Assembly (NCBI GenBank): GCA_050331295.1
Contig: JBHJGZ010000002.1
Span: 248,001 to 312,000 of the forward strand
Origin: Kuafuiihalomonas sp050331295
Lineage (GTDB): Bacteria > Myxococcota > Kuafuiibacteriia > Kuafuiibacteriales > Kuafuiibacteriaceae
Direction of reading: 5' to 3'
DNA length: 64,000 bases
Shown here: one piece after another, positions 8,427-17,850 of the stretch
Position numbering within the stretch: position 1 is the stretch's first letter
Layout of the letters: the number at the start of each line of letters is the position of its first letter
Translations under genes and position numbers: made by a program
Notes under the pieces: model-generated
What the model was told of the DNA's origin: nothing
The model's database searches: none
What the model saw: the letters and a program-made list of their open reading frames with translations, nothing else

Positions 8427-8780
8427 ATGCGTATCGAGCTGAGTCGGACTGGTAAACTTCCAATATATAGGCCGATGACCTCAGACATGGAAGGACCATT
8501 CGTTTGGTACGAGCCAACCCCTGGAGTTCGATTCAAGGGCGCGGTCGGTGGCGCCCCGCGTCGGTCTGGAGATGCATGGGTGGTGAGTCTCGAGCAGATG
8601 AGCCCCGCGTACTGGGAGTACGAGGGGCGTTGGGACCCGCGTCCCGCCGCTATCCATGAAGCGCTGGTCTCGAGCTGCTTTTCGGAGCGAGGGGCGCCCA
8701 TGCGGGTTCTCGAACGGGAGGGTGAGCCGCGTCTCACGGATCAGCCACCCGTCGAAGCGGTGCGTTTCACCGTGCATTGA
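8427..8780 (+). CDS. hypothetical protein, 117 aa
   Basis: Open frame of 117 codons from ATG 8427 with no recognised family. The protein is soluble, proline- and arginine-rich, with no signal peptide or membrane segment. It starts 66 bp after the SnoaL-like gene on the same strand and ends just before a UUCG-type hairpin, which weakly supports it being real. The upstream sequence has no strong ribosome-binding site. Confidence 0.4.
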   Translation: MRIELSRTGKLPIYRPMTSDMEGPFVWYEPTPGVRFKGAVGGAPRRSGDAWVVSLEQMSPAYWEYEGRWDPRPAAIHEALVSSCFSERGAPMRVLEREGEPRLTDQPPVEAVRFTVH

Positions 8781-8807
8781 TGTCTCCGGTCCGCGGATCG
8801 AGAGCGC

Positions 8808-8823
8808 CTCGTTTTCGAACGAG
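8808..8823. terminator. UUCG-loop hairpin between convergent genes
   Basis: CTCGTT (8808-8813), loop TTCG, AACGAG (8818-8823) form a perfect 6-bp stem with a stable tetraloop. It lies between the 3' ends of the convergent genes ending at 8780 and 8858. No U-tract follows on either strand, so it may be a weak terminator or a 3'-end stabiliser. Confidence 0.4.
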
Positions 8824-8857
8824 TCCGGTGTCGCCGTCGCCCGGCCGCCTCGGAGTC

Positions 8858-11311
8858 TCAGTGTGGGAACGGAATCGGCGGTACGGTGAATTCGGGGTGG
8901 TCGCCGTCGGATGCGCCCATCTCCAGAAAATCGACACTCCCCGGAATCTCCGGGTTGGTGATGAAATCATCCAAACGAAGGTCAGGTGACCGCGAGCGGC
9001 TGGACGGTGGTTCGATCACATCTACGAGGACCAGGAAGTCGAAGCCGTCCCCAAAGTCCAAGATCAGGTGACGGCCGTCGACGACGAACGCATCGGTGTT
9101 GCCGTCTCCATCACGTTCTATCGAGGTGGCGTAACGGACCAGGTCGGACCCAGTACTCAGATCGTCCTCGAACCCCGGAAGCCGAATGCGGAGCTGGTCG
9201 AAGGACCGCTCGCCTTCCGTTCCATCGAAGCCATTGGTGTCGAAGTCGAAGATGAAGTCTCCGCCGCCCTTGTACCTGAACGTTCTCTGATCCCGCGAGT
9301 CCGCCGTCCGGAAGAAGCGATCGCCGAAGACATCGAGCTCGCCTTTCGCCCGGATGGTGAAGTCTCGACCCAAGGAGACCGTGGTTCGGATTGGGTTCTC
9401 GGGGTGGAAGTCGACCCGCCGACCGGTCAGGGTGAGCCGTTTGCGATCGGGGTCGATGACGATGCGCAGGCGGTCGTCCGAACGAAGAGGGTGACCGTCG
9501 AAGATGAACACGGGCCGTCCATTCCGTGTTCGTCTCTTGAAGTCCCGCCCGCGAATCACGGCCCGATAATCCTCTACTCGGATCCGGACCTGGCGATTCT
9601 CCAGGTCATCCAAGATACACTTCAAGCAGTAGGCATCATCCAGCGCGAGTCGCAGGTGAAACGAGTCGTTATCTTCCTGTCCCAAATCATTGAGTCGGCC
9701 CGACTTGAGTTCGGCCTTCTGCCTTGCCTTGGCCCGCCAAAGCTTCAATCCCTCGATGGGATCCGTACCGGCGACGATCAGTCCACGTGGCGTGATCGCG
9801 TAGTTCCGAACGCCATAGGTGTCAGGACTGTTCATCCCGTCCATGGTGACGGCGGACCAACGAATCCCATCCCGCGTTCGATAGAGGTCGAAGCCGCGGG
9901 GACCGAAGATGGCATCGAAGTACTTTCCTCCGCCCACGCTCCGAACCCGCTCCAGGAACTGTCCGTCGGTCTGCTGCATCAGATTCTCGAGAACCTCCGG
10001 GGTGAAGCCCAGCGCGGCGAGTCGGCCGCTGGCCATTTCGGTGAGGATTGCTCCGTAGTCCAACGAGGTGAGAACGTCGAAGATGAGCGCGCTGGTATCA
10101 AAGGTGCCTACGTAGAGTTCGCAGTTGTAGACCCAGGCAGACCAGCCTGCATAGTCGATGGTAGGTCGATTGAAGCCATCGAATAGACCAGATTTCGAGA
10201 AGCCGGCATTGGTTCCCGGCGTGCCGGCCGGACGACGGTTACCCACCAAGACTTCGACATTGTCATCGGCGTCGATTCGAATCACCTCGGCCCCTTGGAC
10301 CACTTGGCGGAGATTCTCGATATCGGGTGGATAGATACCGCTGGTGAAGTAGATGTGGTCTTTGAAAGGTACAGCCTGGATGTACCCGAATCGTTCCGGG
10401 TTGAAGTAGCCTTGGTCCGAGATCAGCGTCCAGTTGCCGGGACGTGGGTCGTCCGTCTTGAAGATCTGGGGACCGCTTTCGGTGATGGCACTGATGTAGA
10501 GATGTCCCGCGAATACGCCGATGGCGCTCGCTCCCCCGACCGACAAGGCTTCTCCGGGGCCTCCCGAATCGGCGAAGCCGTCGCTGTTCACTTGGCTCCA
10601 GCCCTGCACGGTTTCAGGGTCATCGATGCGATCCTTGTCCAACATGAAGACTCGAAACGAGCTCGGGGTCGTGACGACCAGATTGCCCTTGAAGATGGCG
10701 GATGAGCGCAGGCCCGTCACCTGCTTGGCTATCGCGAGTTCCGGGGGGAATGCGGGTTCGAAGGTCCGACCATCGCTGGACTTCCAAAGCGGAGCATTGA
10801 TGGCGGGAAACGGAGTAATGCCGATCAACACGAACAGCTCATCGTCGTAGACGATCGCGTTCCGTACCCCGTCGGTCTGGGTAGAAAATTCCCAGACCGG
10901 TTCGAAGGACCAACCAGAAGCACCTCCATTCCACGTGCCGCGGTAGACGCGCGTCTTGAAGGCCGAGTTCAGGTACGAGTCGGCGCACTGCCAGCGCGCC
11001 GGTGGGAAGCCCGGGAGGGAAACGTCGTCCAGACCGAGGACAACCTGCTTACACAAGGCATCGGCCCAAGTCCCGATGTACACTTCCGGCATGCCGTCGT
11101 CATCCGCGTCGAAGGTCTCGGCCGCCCACGGGTAGGTGAGTTCTCGGTCGCCGAATCCAGGCTCTGCAATCAGCTCGAAGTCGGATTCGTTCGGACCGCT
11201 GGGGCTATTGGCCTCCATCAGTGGTCTGATTGTCGGACGTTGGCCGTATGCTGGTAGGGAGATAGAAGAAAATATCAGTAAGCACGTCATCAATCTGAAT
11301 GTTTGGTTCAT
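8858..11311 (-). CDS. large secreted protein, propeller-like
   Basis: 817 aa starting at ATG 11311 behind GGAGGG. Residues 1-23 are a signal peptide (cleavage near AYGQ). Residues about 50-520 contain repeated W/DG-rich strands (TFDADDDGMPEVYIGTWADA, LWKSSDGRTFEPAF, FKTDDPRPGNWTLIS, LYRTRDGIRWSAVTMDG) like bladed beta-propellers or FG-GAP/sialidase-type repeats. The C-terminal 250 residues are acidic and strand-rich with DGDGNTD-type calcium-like loops. No catalytic motif is recognised. It probably acts on the cell surface or outside the cell. It appears monocistronic. Confidence 0.72.
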   Translation of the reverse strand: MNQTFRLMTCLLIFSSISLPAYGQRPTIRPLMEANSPSGPNESDFELIAEPGFGDRELTYPWAAETFDADDDGMPEVYIGTWADALCKQVVLGLDDVSLPGFPPARWQCADSYLNSAFKTRVYRGTWNGGASGWSFEPVWEFSTQTDGVRNAIVYDDELFVLIGITPFPAINAPLWKSSDGRTFEPAFPPELAIAKQVTGLRSSAIFKGNLVVTTPSSFRVFMLDKDRIDDPETVQGWSQVNSDGFADSGGPGEALSVGGASAIGVFAGHLYISAITESGPQIFKTDDPRPGNWTLISDQGYFNPERFGYIQAVPFKDHIYFTSGIYPPDIENLRQVVQGAEVIRIDADDNVEVLVGNRRPAGTPGTNAGFSKSGLFDGFNRPTIDYAGWSAWVYNCELYVGTFDTSALIFDVLTSLDYGAILTEMASGRLAALGFTPEVLENLMQQTDGQFLERVRSVGGGKYFDAIFGPRGFDLYRTRDGIRWSAVTMDGMNSPDTYGVRNYAITPRGLIVAGTDPIEGLKLWRAKARQKAELKSGRLNDLGQEDNDSFHLRLALDDAYCLKCILDDLENRQVRIRVEDYRAVIRGRDFKRRTRNGRPVFIFDGHPLRSDDRLRIVIDPDRKRLTLTGRRVDFHPENPIRTTVSLGRDFTIRAKGELDVFGDRFFRTADSRDQRTFRYKGGGDFIFDFDTNGFDGTEGERSFDQLRIRLPGFEDDLSTGSDLVRYATSIERDGDGNTDAFVVDGRHLILDFGDGFDFLVLVDVIEPPSSRSRSPDLRLDDFITNPEIPGSVDFLEMGASDGDHPEFTVPPIPFPH

Positions 11312-11576
11312 GGTCCCTCCACAAAATGCTCGACGCAGGTGATCCCTGACGCGATGTGAGCCCTAGCACTCCTGATTCGAAGAACTCAATGGCCCTTGCC
11401 TGCCGCCTTCGGCCCGAAAGAGCAGGAAAGGTCGAGATGTCGCACAAACGTCATACGGGAACGATGCGACTTCGAAGCTTATGTGCTGAGAAATGCGATT
11501 TGAGCGTACATCAGAATGACCCGTTGGCCCACAAAAGTGCGTTCCACATGGCCAAGATGTTGGGCTGTGTATTGGC

Positions 11577-13283
11577 CTAAAGGACCTTGATGGTCTGCAC
11601 AGGCTGCCCGTCCGGGCTCAGGACGTGACAGGCGCAAGCCATGCACGGGTCGAAGGCATGTACGGTCCTCAGGACTTCCAGTGGGAGGTTTACGTCTGCG
11701 ATCGGAACACCGACCAGCGCCGCTTCATAGGGGCCAGGCTTGCCTCCGGCATCGCGTGGACTGGCGTTCCACGTTGTCGGCACCACCGCTTGATAGTTCG
11801 CCAGTTTGCCGTCGTTGACCACGGTCCAGTGAGACAAGGTACCCCGGGGGGCTTCGTGAAATCCGACGCCTTGGACTTCTCCCGGTGGAAATCGGGGGAC
11901 GGTGTGCACCCGGCCGTCACCTCCCACGACGTTGTCCACCAGTCGGAGCCAGTGATCTTGAATGAGCTCTGCGAGCATGGCGGCCCGGATCGCTCGGGCC
12001 GCGTACCGGCCCATAGTCGACTGAAAAGAACTCAAAGTGACTTCCCGGCGGGCGACCGCGTTGATGGACGCCAACGCTTGGTCCGCCCAGCGGACGGTTC
12101 GTTCATGGCCCTGTGCGTAGCCTATCAGCACCCCGGCCAAGGGTCCGACCTCCATCGGCTTCCCGTCGTAGCGGGGTGCCTTGACCCAGCTGTACTTTCC
12201 GAAGGGCTGGTAGTCGGTATATTGGTCGCGGGTCTCGCCTTCCCAAGGATGAGCTTGAACCTTCCCCTCATACCACGCATGCGTGATGTCCTCCGACACC
12301 GCGCTTCGGAGTTTTTGGTCTTGCCAGGTATTGATGGGCCGGACCGATGCGAGATCTCCGCCCATGATCACGCCACCCGGCAAGTCGAAGGTCTGAGCAC
12401 GAGCGTCCGTGGGAAGGTCTGGGACCGCGAGGAAGTTACGGTCACCGGCACCGTGCTCGAACCAATCGGAGTAAAGGCCTGCGATCGCGCAAGCGTCGGG
12501 CAAGTAAACTTGATGGACGAAAGCAGAAACCTCGTCGATCAACGATTTCATCCGATAGAGCCGGTCTAGGTTCAATGAACCACCCGCATTGGGATTGATG
12601 GCGTTGGATACCCCCCCGACGGTCATGTTCTGAACATGGGGTGTCTTGCCTCCCAGCATGCCCACGACCTGGTTCGCTTTTCGCTGATACTCCAGCGCCT
12701 GCAGGTAGTGTGAGAAAGCGAGCAGGCTGACTTCGGGGGGAAGCTGCATGGCCGGATGACCCCAGTACCCGTGCGCGAAGATTCCAAGCTGGCCGCTCTC
12801 GAGGAGCGCCACGACCTTCTGTTTGGAAGCCGCCATTTCGGCCGTCGAGTTCCGAGGCCAATCCGAGAGAGACTCCCCGAGCGCCGACGCCTTTTTGGGA
12901 TCGGCGTTGGGGATGTCCGTGACGTCTATCCAGTCCAATGCCGAGAGGTGATAGAAGTGAACAATGTGATCATGGAGCGCGTGCGCACCGAGGATCATGT
13001 TCCGAATGAATTGGGCATTGGGCGGAATCAGGATCTCGAGTGCGTCTTCCACCGCCCGGACCGACGCCAAAGCATGCACCGTGGTGCAAACTCCACAAAA
13101 GCGCTGGGCGAAGAGCCACGCTTCAGTGGGGTCTCGACCCAAGAGAATGTTTTCGATGCCCCGCCACATGGTGCATGAAGCCCAGGCCTTCTGAACCGAC
13201 CCGTGTTCGACTTCGACATCGATCCGAAGATGACCTTCGATCCGCGTGATGGGATCAATCACTAATCGCTTTGCCATGCTCAT
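11577..13283 (-). CDS. hybC: [NiFe]-hydrogenase large subunit (Hyb type)
   Basis: 568 aa. This is the catalytic subunit that cleaves H2 at the NiFe(CN)2CO site. Both nickel-binding motifs are present: RFCGVCTTVH (C63, C66) and DPCMACACH (C547, C550, H553). The 15-residue tail after His553 (VLSPDGQPVQTIKVL) is the peptide removed by the maturation protease and closely resembles HyaB/HybC tails. It is the last gene of the operon and overlaps hybB by 29 bp; a second in-frame ATG at 13277 is an equally good start. Exported folded with the small subunit, it should act in the periplasm. Confidence 0.95.
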   Translation of the reverse strand: MSMAKRLVIDPITRIEGHLRIDVEVEHGSVQKAWASCTMWRGIENILLGRDPTEAWLFAQRFCGVCTTVHALASVRAVEDALEILIPPNAQFIRNMILGAHALHDHIVHFYHLSALDWIDVTDIPNADPKKASALGESLSDWPRNSTAEMAASKQKVVALLESGQLGIFAHGYWGHPAMQLPPEVSLLAFSHYLQALEYQRKANQVVGMLGGKTPHVQNMTVGGVSNAINPNAGGSLNLDRLYRMKSLIDEVSAFVHQVYLPDACAIAGLYSDWFEHGAGDRNFLAVPDLPTDARAQTFDLPGGVIMGGDLASVRPINTWQDQKLRSAVSEDITHAWYEGKVQAHPWEGETRDQYTDYQPFGKYSWVKAPRYDGKPMEVGPLAGVLIGYAQGHERTVRWADQALASINAVARREVTLSSFQSTMGRYAARAIRAAMLAELIQDHWLRLVDNVVGGDGRVHTVPRFPPGEVQGVGFHEAPRGTLSHWTVVNDGKLANYQAVVPTTWNASPRDAGGKPGPYEAALVGVPIADVNLPLEVLRTVHAFDPCMACACHVLSPDGQPVQTIKVL

Positions 13284-14538
13284 CCATCCGCATGCTACGG
13301 AAGCGTTTACGTGCCCAGGCCACCGAGGTGTACCAATCGTCCAACGGTGCAGGGAGGATTGCAGAATTCTTTACGATAAAGTTATATATGACGATGGTCA
13401 TCGCAATGTAGCCCAGTGAGATCAATATTTCGACAAAAGAAGGGAAATAGATGTGCAACTCGCCGGGTTGATACGACACGGTGGTGGGTGTGAAGCGGTA
13501 CAACATCCCCCCGACCGCGACCGCGATCGTCCCCATGAAGAGGGTTCGGGGGCGCTGCCTCCGTCCCGACCGGAGCATGACGACCGACGGGATCAAGACC
13601 AACAGGTTCTCCAGGTGAAAGAGGAGGCTCATGGGGTCGAAGGAGAAGGCCGTACCGAGGTGGCCGCGCCAGACCACGTCGGCGAAACGAATCGCCACGA
13701 ACCCCACCGAAAGTCGGCCCATCAGGCGAGCCAGGTCTCCGAGGATGTCTGGGTCCATGGGGCGTCGCCAAGCCAAGCACGCCACCATCAGAGTGAACGT
13801 GACGCAGGCGACTCCACAGACGCCGGCCTGAACCACGTAGAGCAACGGCAGGAGCTGGGTCTGCCAGAGTGGGTGAATCTTGTCGCCGGCCAACAGCAGA
13901 AGCGCGCCGAGTGAGCTTTGGTGCATGATGGGAAGGAGATAAGCTCCGGCCACGACGAACGGATACACGCGCTTCAAGGTAGGGAACACGATGTTCAAAG
14001 CCTGGCGGACCGAATCGCTCGCGTGGACATAGATGCGTTCCAAGAGGGGAGGGAGATTCTCGAAGGTCAAAAAGATGAACGCATAGAGGGGCATGCAAAT
14101 CGCCACCTCGAGTAGGGCGGAGTCCGTATTCCAGTGGCTGGGTACCAGGACATGCCAGAGATTCCACGGTCGACCGACGTCCACCGTGAGCGCCACCATG
14201 CCTGCAAAATAGAACACCAAACTGGTCAGAAGCGCCGTCCGCATCACGAGGTGCAGAGACTTCCAATTGAAGACCCAGGCTGCGATCCCCACCGCAAACC
14301 CACCGGAACCCAGGGCGGTGAGCGTCATGACGTTGAACGTCTTCCAGATGCCCCACGCATATGCGTCGGACATCCCCGTGAAGCTCAAACCCACGAAGGA
14401 GCGTGCGATGGACAGACCCACGCCAACGATCGCGAGTATCAGGAAGAAGATGAAGGACTGACTGAAGAGGGGATAATCGTAGACCCAGACACCTCGCTGC
14501 CATGGACAAAGGGGTGACTTTGCGCTCGCTTCATTCAT
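13255..14538 (-). CDS. hybB: hydrogenase membrane subunit HybB (NrfD-like)
   Basis: 427 aa from ATG 14538. This start forms an ATGA overlap with the upstream gene; the longer open frame is not needed. About ten hydrophobic helices span the protein, as in HybB/NrfD quinone-reactive subunits (for example FFLILAIVGVGLSIARSFVG, LLTSLVFYFAGMVALTVDVG, VVAGAYLLPIMHQSSLGALL). The segment LPIMHQSSLGAL is conserved in the family. It passes electrons from the HybA ferredoxin to menaquinone or ubiquinone without heme b. Its 3' end overlaps hybC. Confidence 0.92.
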   Translation of the reverse strand: MNEASAKSPLCPWQRGVWVYDYPLFSQSFIFFLILAIVGVGLSIARSFVGLSFTGMSDAYAWGIWKTFNVMTLTALGSGGFAVGIAAWVFNWKSLHLVMRTALLTSLVFYFAGMVALTVDVGRPWNLWHVLVPSHWNTDSALLEVAICMPLYAFIFLTFENLPPLLERIYVHASDSVRQALNIVFPTLKRVYPFVVAGAYLLPIMHQSSLGALLLLAGDKIHPLWQTQLLPLLYVVQAGVCGVACVTFTLMVACLAWRRPMDPDILGDLARLMGRLSVGFVAIRFADVVWRGHLGTAFSFDPMSLLFHLENLLVLIPSVVMLRSGRRQRPRTLFMGTIAVAVGGMLYRFTPTTVSYQPGELHIYFPSFVEILISLGYIAMTIVIYNFIVKNSAILPAPLDDWYTSVAWARKRFRSMRMDEHGKAISD

Positions 14539-15455
14539 AGCTGTCTTGGAAGGCCCGTCTTGGCCCCCTCCTCTCGAGACTCTGTCTCGTGGTCCAACCA
14601 GCGTTTCCGAATGATGCCGGCGGAAAGCAGATACAAGATGATCGGCAGGGCGAGCCACCGATAAAGGATGTGGTGTACCTTGGTTCCGTAGTGGGAGACC
14701 GACTCTGAACCCAGTTTCGGCAAGCCGAGCTTTTCAAACGGAAGCGCGGACAAGTACAGGACCTGGGTCCCTCCGCCTTCGTACTCTCCGTACACTCGAT
14801 TCTCGTGATACCGCCCTGGGTTGTCTTGGATCCTTCGGCGGGATTCTTCGAGAAGATCGGCTCGATAGCCGAAGATGACCGCAGCGGTGGGACAGACGCT
14901 GGTACAGGCGGGGCCTACTCCTTCGTCCAGCCGGTGCACACAGAACTCGCACTTGACGATCCGAGGGTTGAAGTTCTCCCATTCAAACTTCGGAACGTCG
15001 AAGGGGCAGGCGATTTCGCAGTATCGGCATCCGATGCACCGACTCGATTCCCAGACGACCGCTCCGTCTGCCCTTTTGTCGAGCGCCTTGAATGGGCATC
15101 CGGTCACGCAGGCCGGTTCCAGACAGTGCATGCACTGCCGTTTGACGAAGGAGTACGTCTCGTCATCTTCCTCCTGATAGAGCTTGATGATGTTCTTCGT
15201 ACGCGCGGTCAGGTCGCCGGACATGTGCCACATCCCGTCGGCGGCCTCGGTATCGGGTGGGAGGTCATTGGCTTCGTTGCATGCCGAAACACAGGCCTGG
15301 CAGCCCGTACAAAGGGTGGCATCGTAGAGCATGCTGACCGCATCCCGGTCATCCAACCGTGGTGTCGCTCGAGCCGGAGCGGAGGTCAGTGCGGCCGAGG
15401 CGCATGCGCCTTGCCCCAGTACAGTCAGCGCCTGGCGGCGATTCAGGCCCGTCAT
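14535..15455 (-). CDS. hybA: Tat-exported four-cluster ferredoxin subunit HybA
   Basis: 306 aa. The N-terminus has a Tat motif (NRRQALTVLG) and signal (cleavage near PARA). Sixteen Cys in four sets bind four [4Fe-4S] clusters: CTGCQACVSACNEAND, CMHCLEPACVTGCP, CIGCRYCEIACP and CEFCVHRLDEG...CTSVCP. A C-terminal membrane helix (ILYRWLALPIILYLLSAGII, about 265-285) anchors it. It relays electrons from the hydrogenase dimer to HybB. It overlaps hybO by ATGA at its start and hybB by ATGA at its end. Confidence 0.94.
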   Translation of the reverse strand: MTGLNRRQALTVLGQGACASAALTSAPARATPRLDDRDAVSMLYDATLCTGCQACVSACNEANDLPPDTEAADGMWHMSGDLTARTKNIIKLYQEEDDETYSFVKRQCMHCLEPACVTGCPFKALDKRADGAVVWESSRCIGCRYCEIACPFDVPKFEWENFNPRIVKCEFCVHRLDEGVGPACTSVCPTAAVIFGYRADLLEESRRRIQDNPGRYHENRVYGEYEGGGTQVLYLSALPFEKLGLPKLGSESVSHYGTKVHHILYRWLALPIILYLLSAGIIRKRWLDHETESREEGAKTGLPRQL

Positions 15456-16654
15456 GACTCCTCCTTGGGTTCGTCTGCATCGGTCGCGGTCGAGGGATCG
15501 TCTGGTTCAGGGTTCGGGCGAGCACCGGGGATCGAAGCGTCGCCGGGCACGTTGGAAAAGCGACTCGAAGCCATGTAGGCGGCTCCGGTGAGAATGCCGG
15601 CACCGAAGCCGATGGTGCCCGCAGCCAGTGCCCCCAGCTTCCCTTGTCCGCTGATGATCGGGGGGTAGGTCGATGGCGGAGAGGCGTTGTGGATCTGAAT
15701 GACCGTGGAGATGGGAACCTTGAAGGCGAGGTGCTCCTCGGTGCATCCAACGCAGGGAGCGCCGATTCCGATGGGCCAAACGCCCTCGGTTTCGTTGAAG
15801 TGACGGGTCGGACAGGCGGCGTGGGTGTCCGGACCCTTGCATCCCAGTTTGTAGAGACACCAACCTTGTCGATGCCCTTCGTCTCCGTAGGCCGCGGCGA
15901 AGCGGCCGGCGTCGAAGTGCGGCCGTCGCGGACAGTGATCGTGAATGACGCGGTCGAAGGCGAAGCGAGGTCGCTTCAGCATGTCGAGTTCCGGCAGGGT
16001 TCCGTGTCGAGCGTATTGCAGCACCACCCCCAGGAGAATGTATGGGTTGGGTGGGCATCCCGGCAGGTTCACGACGGGCTTGGTCCGGACGAAGCGGTCG
16101 ACGCCGGCTGCACCGGTAGGATTCGGGGGGGCGGAAGGGATCCCGCCCCAGGAGGCGCACGATCCGATGGCGATGACGGCCGCCGCGCGGCTCGCCACCT
16201 CTTCCAAGACCTCCAGCGCACCTCGGTTGGCGATCTTCATGTATGCGCCATCGCCCTTCTCTGGGATGGAACCCTCCACGACGCAGACGTACCGCCCATC
16301 ATGGGCCTGCATGGCGTCGTGCAGCGCAGCCTCGGCTTGGTGACCGGACGCGGCCATCAAGGTCTCGTGGTAGTCGAGGGAGATCATGTGGAGGATGAGG
16401 TCTGCGAGATCCGGCTGGGAGGTTCGAAGCAGCGATTCGGTGCAGCCGGTACAGTCCTGAAAATGCAGCCAGATCACCGAGAGTCGCTGGGCTTGCCCGA
16501 CTTCTTGCGCCACCGCCTCGGGCGTGAGCCCTTTGGTGATGGCGAGTCCGAACGGCGCGGCGACCATCAGCCGGGAGCAGAAATCCAAGAAGTCCCGGCG
16601 ATTCACGCGAGCCCGGGCCAGCTGTTCCTCGATGGTGCGGTGTGTCGAATTCAT
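15452..16654 (-). CDS. hybO: [NiFe]-hydrogenase small subunit (Hyb type)
   Basis: 400 aa from ATG 16654. The open frame extends upstream into hybD, but the ATGA overlap and the Tat motif fix the start. The Tat signal is NRRDFLDFCSRLMVAAPFGL. Three Fe-S clusters are coordinated by DCTGCTESLL, SCASWGG/LPGCPPNP, CLYKLGCKGPDTHAACP and GAPCVGCTEEH. At the proximal cluster the motif is CTGC, as in the O2-sensitive Hyd-2, not the CTCC of O2-tolerant Hyd-1. A C-terminal membrane helix (LGALAAGTIGFGAGILTGAAY) anchors the enzyme. It forms the periplasmic heterodimer with the large subunit. Confidence 0.94.
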   Translation of the reverse strand: MNSTHRTIEEQLARARVNRRDFLDFCSRLMVAAPFGLAITKGLTPEAVAQEVGQAQRLSVIWLHFQDCTGCTESLLRTSQPDLADLILHMISLDYHETLMAASGHQAEAALHDAMQAHDGRYVCVVEGSIPEKGDGAYMKIANRGALEVLEEVASRAAAVIAIGSCASWGGIPSAPPNPTGAAGVDRFVRTKPVVNLPGCPPNPYILLGVVLQYARHGTLPELDMLKRPRFAFDRVIHDHCPRRPHFDAGRFAAAYGDEGHRQGWCLYKLGCKGPDTHAACPTRHFNETEGVWPIGIGAPCVGCTEEHLAFKVPISTVIQIHNASPPSTYPPIISGQGKLGALAAGTIGFGAGILTGAAYMASSRFSNVPGDASIPGARPNPEPDDPSTATDADEPKEES

Positions 16655-17175
16655 GGCTCCCTCCCGAGCTCGGTCACGCCGGGTTCGACGGGCGAAGACC
16701 CGATGCCTGGCGCCAATAGACGGTGGACCGTTTCCAAGATGCGAGGAAGGGCTGCCTGCACCTCCGGGCTGACCGGTCCGCCGAGGGTCGTGTCCTTGAC
16801 GGTGACCCCCACCAGCACCACATCCAGGGTCCGGCCGGTAATGAGTTCGGTGGTCATGATGGCATCGGCGACGGCGACGTCGTGGGGACTCATCCGCGGA
16901 TGGGTCGACATCGCCATCACCTCGGCCCGGCCGTAGCAGCGGACGGTACCCGGCGGTGTCGAGGCTTGTACGGCGTCGATCAGGATCAGCCGCCGAGCGC
17001 TGCCCAAATAGGTGGTGAGCTCCAATCCAGGGGTTCCGACGTCCAAGATGTCGACGCCAGGACACGGGCCGCTCCTCAACAGCGCCTGAGCAGCCAGGGG
17101 GCCGATGCCATCATCGGCCAGCAAGAGATTGCCGATGCCCAGCACCGCGATGGGGGCATTGGATGGAACATCCAT
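16651..17175 (-). CDS. hybD: hydrogenase maturation endopeptidase
   Basis: 174 aa from ATG 17175; HybD-type proteases are ~160-195 aa. It should clip the C-terminal peptide of the large subunit after nickel insertion. Motifs include VLGIGNLLLADDGIG (metal-binding acidic residue), VDILDVGTPGLELTTYL, LILIDAV and MSPHDVAVADAI. The frame also opens from a GTG at 17265, which would add 30 polar residues with no family similarity. It is the first gene of the operon and overlaps hybO by ATGA. Confidence 0.88.
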   Translation of the reverse strand: MDVPSNAPIAVLGIGNLLLADDGIGPLAAQALLRSGPCPGVDILDVGTPGLELTTYLGSARRLILIDAVQASTPPGTVRCYGRAEVMAMSTHPRMSPHDVAVADAIMTTELITGRTLDVVLVGVTVKDTTLGGPVSPEVQAALPRILETVHRLLAPGIGSSPVEPGVTELGREP

Positions 17176-17553
17176 CTCGTCGGTGCTCTCTGGCCTCACA
17201 GCGCGATCCGCTTGCACACGCCTGTCCAGGTTGGTGGAGGACTGGAAATCGGGCACTTTTTTCACCCCTCAGCATCGAGTGTCCCGAGCGCGTAACTTCC
17301 GCGCGATTCAGCCGGTTCGAGGGTGACGCCCAGCCGGACCCATAGCGCTATGCGGCAAGACGAAGGCGGGCGCCGATCCACATGATGCGTCTGCAAGCCG
17401 TGTTTCGATGAGACCGCGACGCCGTCGTCACCGACCGCTCCGACCTCCTCCGTCGCCGTCACCTGCTCGTGACCGGGAGCTCCAACAACCCGACGAAACG
17501 ACCCAACCGCCTGCGGATGGGCTTGGAACATATCTTGTTGTGATGGCTGAACC
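17176..17553. promoter_or_regulatory. divergent hyb/hyp control region
   Basis: 378 bp between hybD (minus) and hypC (plus). No additional gene is convincing. Both transcripts must start here unless hybD uses the GTG at 17265. No clear Shine-Dalgarno precedes hypC. A degenerate sigma-54-like GG-N10-GT pattern occurs at 17525-17538 but is not a confident call. Confidence 0.4.
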
Positions 17554-17850
17554 ATGTGCTTCGGGGTCCCCATGGAAGTGCTTTCGGTGGAAGGCTTCGA
17601 GGCGCGCTGCGGTGCGAAGGGGGTTGAGCGCCGCGTCAATCTCCTGATGCTCCGCGACGAAGGTCTGGCGCCGGGCGACCACGTATTGGTGCATCTGGGT
17701 TTCGCGGTCCAAAAAATGACCGCGGAGGACGCCGACTCGCACTGGCAACTCCTGGACCAGATGATGATGCCCGCCCCGGCTCAAAGACCAGGCGCGGGGA
17801 CGGAAACGCCTTCGGTCTCTGGAAGCAAAGACGAGTCGGAGCATGCATGA
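17554..17850 (+). CDS. hypC: hydrogenase assembly chaperone HypC/HybG
   Basis: 98 aa. It begins MCFGVPMEV; Cys2 and the MC-GVP signature are diagnostic of HypC chaperones, which carry the Fe(CN)2CO unit with HypD and then bind the large-subunit precursor. The core ends around residue 75 (HWQLLDQM), and a proline-rich 20-residue tail follows. It overlaps hypA by 8 bp. HypD, HypE and HypF, which make the cyanide ligands, are not in this window and must be encoded elsewhere. Confidence 0.92.
   Translation: MCFGVPMEVLSVEGFEARCGAKGVERRVNLLMLRDEGLAPGDHVLVHLGFAVQKMTAEDADSHWQLLDQMMMPAPAQRPGAGTETPSVSGSKDESEHA

Noticed and set aside
9068..10186. Long plus-strand open frame (372 codons) opposite the large secreted protein
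   Set aside because: It is antisense to a coherent protein with signal peptide and Shine-Dalgarno, and its translation has no family character.
13382..14509. Long minus-strand frame (375 codons) inside hybB
   Set aside because: It is a shadow frame, Arg/His/Pro-rich, while the hybB frame has perfect membrane helices and operon overlaps.
15644..16936. Plus-strand open frame of 430 codons opposite hybO/hybD
   Set aside because: Antisense shadow of high-GC coding sequence with no recognisable domain.
17523..17539. Sigma-54-like promoter upstream of hypC
   Set aside because: The -12 element reads GT instead of GC, the -24 has mismatches, and the leader would be only about 4 nt. Too weak to call.
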